From Clostridia bacterium (GTDB lineage: Bacteria > Bacillota > Clostridia > Monoglobales > Monoglobaceae), in NCBI GenBank assembly GCA_017625185.1, contig JAGALN010000056.1:1-6023 (forward strand): a DNA stretch of 6,023 bases, written 5' to 3'. The notes below the pieces were generated by a model that was not told the origin of the DNA, searched no databases, and saw only the letters and a program-made list of their open reading frames with translations. A program made the translations under genes and the position numbers. Shown here piece after piece: positions 5,216 to 6,023 of this stretch (within the stretch, counting starts at the first letter, position 1; each line of letters opens with the position of its first letter).

Positions 5216-6023
5216 TTATGGCTTTTGATAAAGGTTCGAAAGACTGACCCCTGAATAATAATGGGAGAGAATCTCCTGATAGCCCGCTCCCCCTTCCGCC
5301 ATGGCTTTGGCACCTGCCTGACTCATCCCAACCCCGTGCCCGTTTCCTTTTACGTCGAACACCGCCTGATTCTCCTGAAACTCCAGAGAAAAGGCGCGGC
5401 TTTTTAACCCAAACCCCTCCTGGACCTCCTTGCCGGAAAACTTCTCCCCGAAAATGGTCACGGTGTCCACACTGCCACCTGTTGTACACTTGATGGTCAG
5501 GGCGTTATCCACTAGGCTATCCGGCAACTTTAGTTTCGGTCGAAGTCCGCGAATAACGGTGAAAAACGCATCTTTTGGGAAAAACACACGGCTTCGGTAT
5601 CCGTCCGCCCGAAGATCACTCTCACTTTCCACCGATACCAGATAGGGAAGCTCCACGCCCCAGATATCCATGACATTTTCCGTTTTGCCGCAGCTGACCT
5701 TATGGAAATACGCCTTGGCAACCTTGTTGTCAAAGGTTAAGTATTCTCCCCGGGTAGCCTCCACCGCCCTTTTGACGGACTCTATGTACTGGCGGTCCGC
5801 TTGCTCCTCCAGTGGGGTATAACTCCTGCAATGAGTAAAATCCCCGCAGAGAATTGCCCCGTGGTGGCTGTCCGGAATTCCATCCTCCAGATAGGTAGCC
5901 ACTTTACTCAAAAGAAAACTCCGTGCTGCCACTGCCTGGGCTTTGATTGCCTCCTCCGGAAAATCCGGATTCAGTTCCGCTCCCACAATTCCGGCAATAT
6001 AGTCCTCAAAATCCAGATTTAAG
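5216..6023 (-). CDS. spoIID: Stage II sporulation protein D (SpoIID), N-terminus outside the window
   Basis: SpoIID is a membrane-anchored lytic transglycosylase that, with SpoIIP and SpoIIM, degrades peptidoglycan during engulfment of the forespore. The frame is still open at the right edge, reading LNLDFEDYIAGIVGAELNP before continuing, so the membrane anchor and start are missing; about 269 residues are visible. Family motifs are FEDYIAGIVGAE, where the Glu of GAEL matches the catalytic glutamate, the FPEEAIKAQAVAARSF helix, a zinc-type pattern H-x5-C-x5-C (in DSHHGAILCGDFTHC), SCGKTENVMDIWGVELPYL, and the C-terminal GNGHGVGMSQAGAKAMAEGG with HYYSGVSLSNLY. The H/C spacing agrees with the zinc site described for Clostridioides difficile SpoIID. 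A GTG at 5986 is internal, not a start. Related SpoIID/LytB-domain proteins of other roles exist, but the zinc pattern and overall match favour true SpoIID. The 103-base gap to the kinase-like gene has a weak inverted repeat without a T run. Confidence 0.92.
   Translation of the reverse strand, partial: LNLDFEDYIAGIVGAELNPDFPEEAIKAQAVAARSFLLSKVATYLEDGIPDSHHGAILCGDFTHCRSYTPLEEQADRQYIESVKRAVEATRGEYLTFDNKVAKAYFHKVSCGKTENVMDIWGVELPYLVSVESESDLRADGYRSRVFFPKDAFFTVIRGLRPKLKLPDSLVDNALTIKCTTGGSVDTVTIFGEKFSGKEVQEGFGLKSRAFSLEFQENQAVFDVKGNGHGVGMSQAGAKAMAEGGAGYQEILSHYYSGVSLSNLYQKP

Noticed and set aside
5984..5986. GTG as start codon of SpoIID
   Set aside because: The frame continues upstream to the window edge with the conserved FEDYIAGIVGAE motif, so the GTG codes an internal valine.

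Overview
The window reads as a chromosomal segment of an anaerobic, spore-forming member of the Firmicutes, most likely a class Clostridia organism. The evidence is a sporulation gene (spoIID) with the Clostridium-type Cys/His zinc signature, a 586-residue pyruvate kinase with the C-terminal PEP-utiliser domain typical of Bacillus/Clostridium enzymes, AGGAGG-type ribosome sites, and TTG start codons on two housekeeping genes. I cannot assign a genus.

Layout from left to right. Positions 1-17 hold the first codons of a minus-strand gene that runs off the window. Next comes ilvE (115-1188, minus), a branched-chain aminotransferase, with its own intrinsic terminator at 47-87. A 204-bp divergent region (1189-1392) carries one sigma-A-like promoter for ilvE and one for the plus-strand operon. 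That operon is pyk (1393-3153), a YbgC-type hotdog acyl-CoA thioesterase (3182-3601) and a PgsA-like CDP-alcohol phosphatidyltransferase (3598-4128), tightly spaced and ending in a hairpin at 4182-4214. Positions 4215-4491 contain no convincing gene but are rich in hairpins. On the minus strand follow a cytidylate-kinase-like P-loop protein (4492-5112) and the C-terminal part of SpoIID (5216-6023), whose start lies outside the window.

Functionally this is mostly core metabolism: pyruvate formation, branched-chain amino acid transamination, acyl-CoA hydrolysis and phosphatidylglycerol synthesis, next to a sporulation engulfment enzyme. I found no phage, transposase, CRISPR, toxin-antitoxin or defence genes. 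The part least explained by known genes is the structured spacer at 4215-4491, which looks like either a dispersed repeat or a long structured 3' UTR/small RNA of the kinase gene. I see no strong case for a new multi-gene system here.
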